DNA of 33,163 nucleotides from a virus, in the IMG/VR virus record IMGVR_UViG_3300046810_000149, positions 1 through 33,163 of that record; one strand, given 5' to 3'. The position numbers and the translations under genes are program-made. Every line of letters begins with the position of its first letter. Positions within the stretch are counted from its first letter, which is position 1. Below the pieces are notes generated by a model that did not search any database, had not been told where the DNA came from, and was given only the letters and a program-made list of their open reading frames with translations. Below are positions 31,889 through 33,163 of this stretch, one piece after another.

Positions 31889-32929
31889 GTGTCTGTTAGA
31901 AAGCTTGATAGCGGTAAGTGGCTGTGTGAATGCTATCCTGCCGGACGTTCTGGACGCAGGGTTAGAAAGCAGTTCTCAACGAAAGGCGAGGCTGTTGCGT
32001 TCGAAAAGCACACCATGTCTGAGACTGACGCTAAGCCCTGGCTTGGCGAGAAAGATGATACCCGCCTCTTAAGTGAACTGATTCAACTGTGGTGGGAACT
32101 GCATGGCGTCACACTAGCTGACGGCAAAAACAAGAAATTACGCTTTCAAAATTTAAACAGAACTTGTGAAGCTCTTGGCGATCCCATCGCTGCGGACCTT
32201 ACCCCTTTCGACATATCAGAATATCGAAGAAAGAGAATTAGCGGTGAAGTCTTTAGCAAAAAACGTAACCGGTTTAGATTACCGGCCGCGCTATCTACAA
32301 TAAATATCGAATGCACTTACCTCACTTCCGTATACAACACGTTAAAAAAACTTGGCCATATTAAATACCCCAATCCTATCGAGAACGTTCCACCATTCAG
32401 GATTAAAGAAAAAGAGCTATCATTCCTGAACATTGCCGAGGTGAACGCACTACTTAAGGCTTGTGAGGCATATGACAATGCCGATTTGACTACTATCGTG
32501 AAGATTTGCCTGAGCACTGGCTGCAGGTGGGGAGAGGCTTTGAACCTAAGAGGTTCTCAGGTCATCCCCTACAAAATCAATTTCGCTTATACGAAAAGCG
32601 GTAAGAATCGATCCGTACCAATTACCAAAGAGCTATTTGGCGAGATCAACAAAAAGCAGGGAGCGCTTTTTAAAGATGTGACCAAGCGATTCAATACAGT
32701 CCTGAAGATGGCTAATATTGAACTGCCTCATGGTCAGAAAACGCATGTTTTGCGTCATACGTTTGCTAGCCACTTCATGATGAACAGCGGAAATATTCTG
32801 GTGCTGAGACAGATTTTGGGCCACACAGACATCAAAATGACGATGATTTACGCTCACTTTTCGCCCGATCATTTAGAAGATGCAACGACAAAAAATCCGC
32901 TGGCTATGATTGATGTGACTGCGGATTAA
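31889..32929 (+). CDS. int: Tyrosine-recombinase integrase
   Basis: The product is 346 residues (P2 Int 337). It has an arm-binding N-terminus (SVRKLDSGKWLCECYPAG), a SAM-like core domain, and a catalytic domain with R213 (TGCRWGEAL), a Lys in TKSGKNRSVPI, H286-x-x-R289 (HVLRHTF), H312 (LGHTD) and nucleophile Y321 (MIYAHF). All catalytic residues are intact. GTG start, eight bases after cI, so both are expressed in the lysogen. It acts on the att core at 115 and 33040. Confidence 0.93.
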   Translation: MSVRKLDSGKWLCECYPAGRSGRRVRKQFSTKGEAVAFEKHTMSETDAKPWLGEKDDTRLLSELIQLWWELHGVTLADGKNKKLRFQNLNRTCEALGDPIAADLTPFDISEYRRKRISGEVFSKKRNRFRLPAALSTINIECTYLTSVYNTLKKLGHIKYPNPIENVPPFRIKEKELSFLNIAEVNALLKACEAYDNADLTTIVKICLSTGCRWGEALNLRGSQVIPYKINFAYTKSGKNRSVPITKELFGEINKKQGALFKDVTKRFNTVLKMANIELPHGQKTHVLRHTFASHFMMNSGNILVLRQILGHTDIKMTMIYAHFSPDHLEDATTKNPLAMIDVTAD

Positions 32930-32930
32930 A

Positions 32931-32949
32931 TGGCGACAAAATGGCGGCA
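32931..32949 (+). promoter_or_regulatory. Integrase arm-type sites, tandem repeat (right end)
   Basis: TGGCGACA (32931-32938) and TGGCGGCA (32942-32949) are 11 bp apart, right after the int stop. They share TGGCGACAAAATGGCG exactly with 190-205 at the left end. The positions on the phage side of each att core fit arm-type sites. Confidence 0.6.
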
Positions 32950-32952
32950 GAG

Positions 32953-32972
32953 AGTGTCAACTCATAGACACT
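32953..32972. repeat. Inverted repeat between int and attR
   Basis: AGTGTC (32953-32958) and GACACT (32967-32972) form a 6-bp stem with an 8-nt loop. No T run follows, so it is a weak terminator at best. It lies between the arm sites and the core, where an excisionase (Apl) or IHF-like factor could act. Confidence 0.4.
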
Positions 32973-33039
32973 TAAGGCATACATAAATTGGTTAAATCAT
33001 TAATTATTAATAATTTTTCATATTAATCAAGGATGTATT

Positions 33040-33052
33040 AAGTTATGCAAAA
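33040..33052 (+). repeat. attR: attR core, 13-bp direct repeat
   Basis: Second copy of AAGTTATGCAAAA. It includes the ATG at 33045 from which ybbO can be translated again. The base before it changes the upstream codon into TAA (33039-33041), so phage-side reading cannot run into ybbO. Confidence 0.8.
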
Positions 33053-33163
33053 AATCATAGTAATAACCGGCTGTTCCAGCGGAATTGGCCTGGTCGCCGC
33101 CAACGATTTACTGCGTCGTGGCTATCACATTTATGCGGCCTGTCGTAAGCCGGCAGACGTGGC
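33045..33163 (+). CDS. ybbO: YbbO-like SDR oxidoreductase, N-terminally trimmed, partial
   Basis: The frame starts MQKIIVITGCSSGIGLVAAN, the beta-alpha-beta NAD(P)-binding motif TGxxxGIG of short-chain dehydrogenases, and continues through YAACRKPADV to the window end. E. coli YbbO reduces aldehydes with NADP(H). The first 13 or so residues of the original protein are now on the far side of the prophage. The ATG at 33045 lies in the att core; AAGGA (33029-33033) is phage DNA and spaced 11 bases away. Expression would depend on phage-derived signals. Confidence 0.85.
   Translation, partial: MQKIIVITGCSSGIGLVAANDLLRRGYHIYAACRKPADV

Larger units (their letters stand above)
115..33052. mobile_element. 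Complete P2/186-like prophage
   Basis: All modules of a P2-type temperate phage are present: integrase, repressor, early regulators, rolling-circle replication protein, cos, terminase, portal, capsid, lysis, baseplate, fibre and contractile tail genes, plus ogr. The boundaries are set by the 13-bp direct repeat at 115-127 and 33040-33052, which splits the host gene ybbO. No essential gene is visibly broken, so the prophage may be inducible. Virion genes resemble P2; the control region resembles 186. P2 old, tin, fun, lysA and B are not seen. Confidence 0.95.

Noticed and set aside
1-33163. tRNA genes, CRISPR arrays, insertion sequences
   Set aside because: None seen. The att site is in ybbO rather than a tRNA, and no spaced repeats or transposase frames were found.

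Overview
The window holds one complete P2/186-type prophage (Peduoviridae-like, about 32.9 kb) in the chromosome of a gammaproteobacterium, most likely a member of the Enterobacterales. The left flank (1-88) is the 3' end of tesA. The right flank (from 33045) is the SDR oxidoreductase gene ybbO, which directly follows tesA in enterobacteria. The phage entered near the 5' end of ybbO. A 13-bp direct repeat, AAGTTATGCAAAA (115-127 and 33040-33052), is the likely att core, and integrase arm-type repeats lie inside both ends.

From left to right: ogr and the tail operon D-U-T-E/E'-FII-FI (355-7083, minus strand) with a P2-style -1 frameshift; tail-fibre and baseplate genes tfa-H-I-J-W-V (7203-11351, minus); a cargo pair on the plus strand (11795-14735) with a periplasmic alkyl sulfatase and an outer-membrane barrel protein, at the place where P2 carries Z/fun; tail completion, lysis and head genes S-R-lysC-lysB-K-holin-X-L-M-N-O (14881-20347, minus); terminase P and portal Q (20491-23298, plus). 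Three TGT-N12-ACA sites mark the Ogr-dependent late promoters.

Next come an AT-rich two-gene cargo operon (23354-24702, minus), a TIR-like (DUF1863/ThsB-type) protein plus a two-helix membrane protein, then a P2-like cos site (24769-24787). This operon is the best candidate for an undescribed antiviral system. It sits beside cos, next to the portal gene.

The early region runs on the minus strand from 31188 down to 24926: apl-like, cII, fil, three small genes, dam, a DpdA-like TGT-fold gene, replication gene A with its internal origin, and two small genes behind a strong LexA box. cI and int (31278-32929) run on the plus strand. The control module (CI, Apl, CII, Fil, SOS box) is of 186 type, while the virion genes match P2.

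Together: CI and int maintain lysogeny; SOS and Apl probably permit induction; A and its origin drive rolling-circle replication; Ogr switches on the late operons. The two cargo loci and the modification genes probably serve the lysogen or protect phage DNA. Protein family calls are by recognition of sequence; no database search was run.
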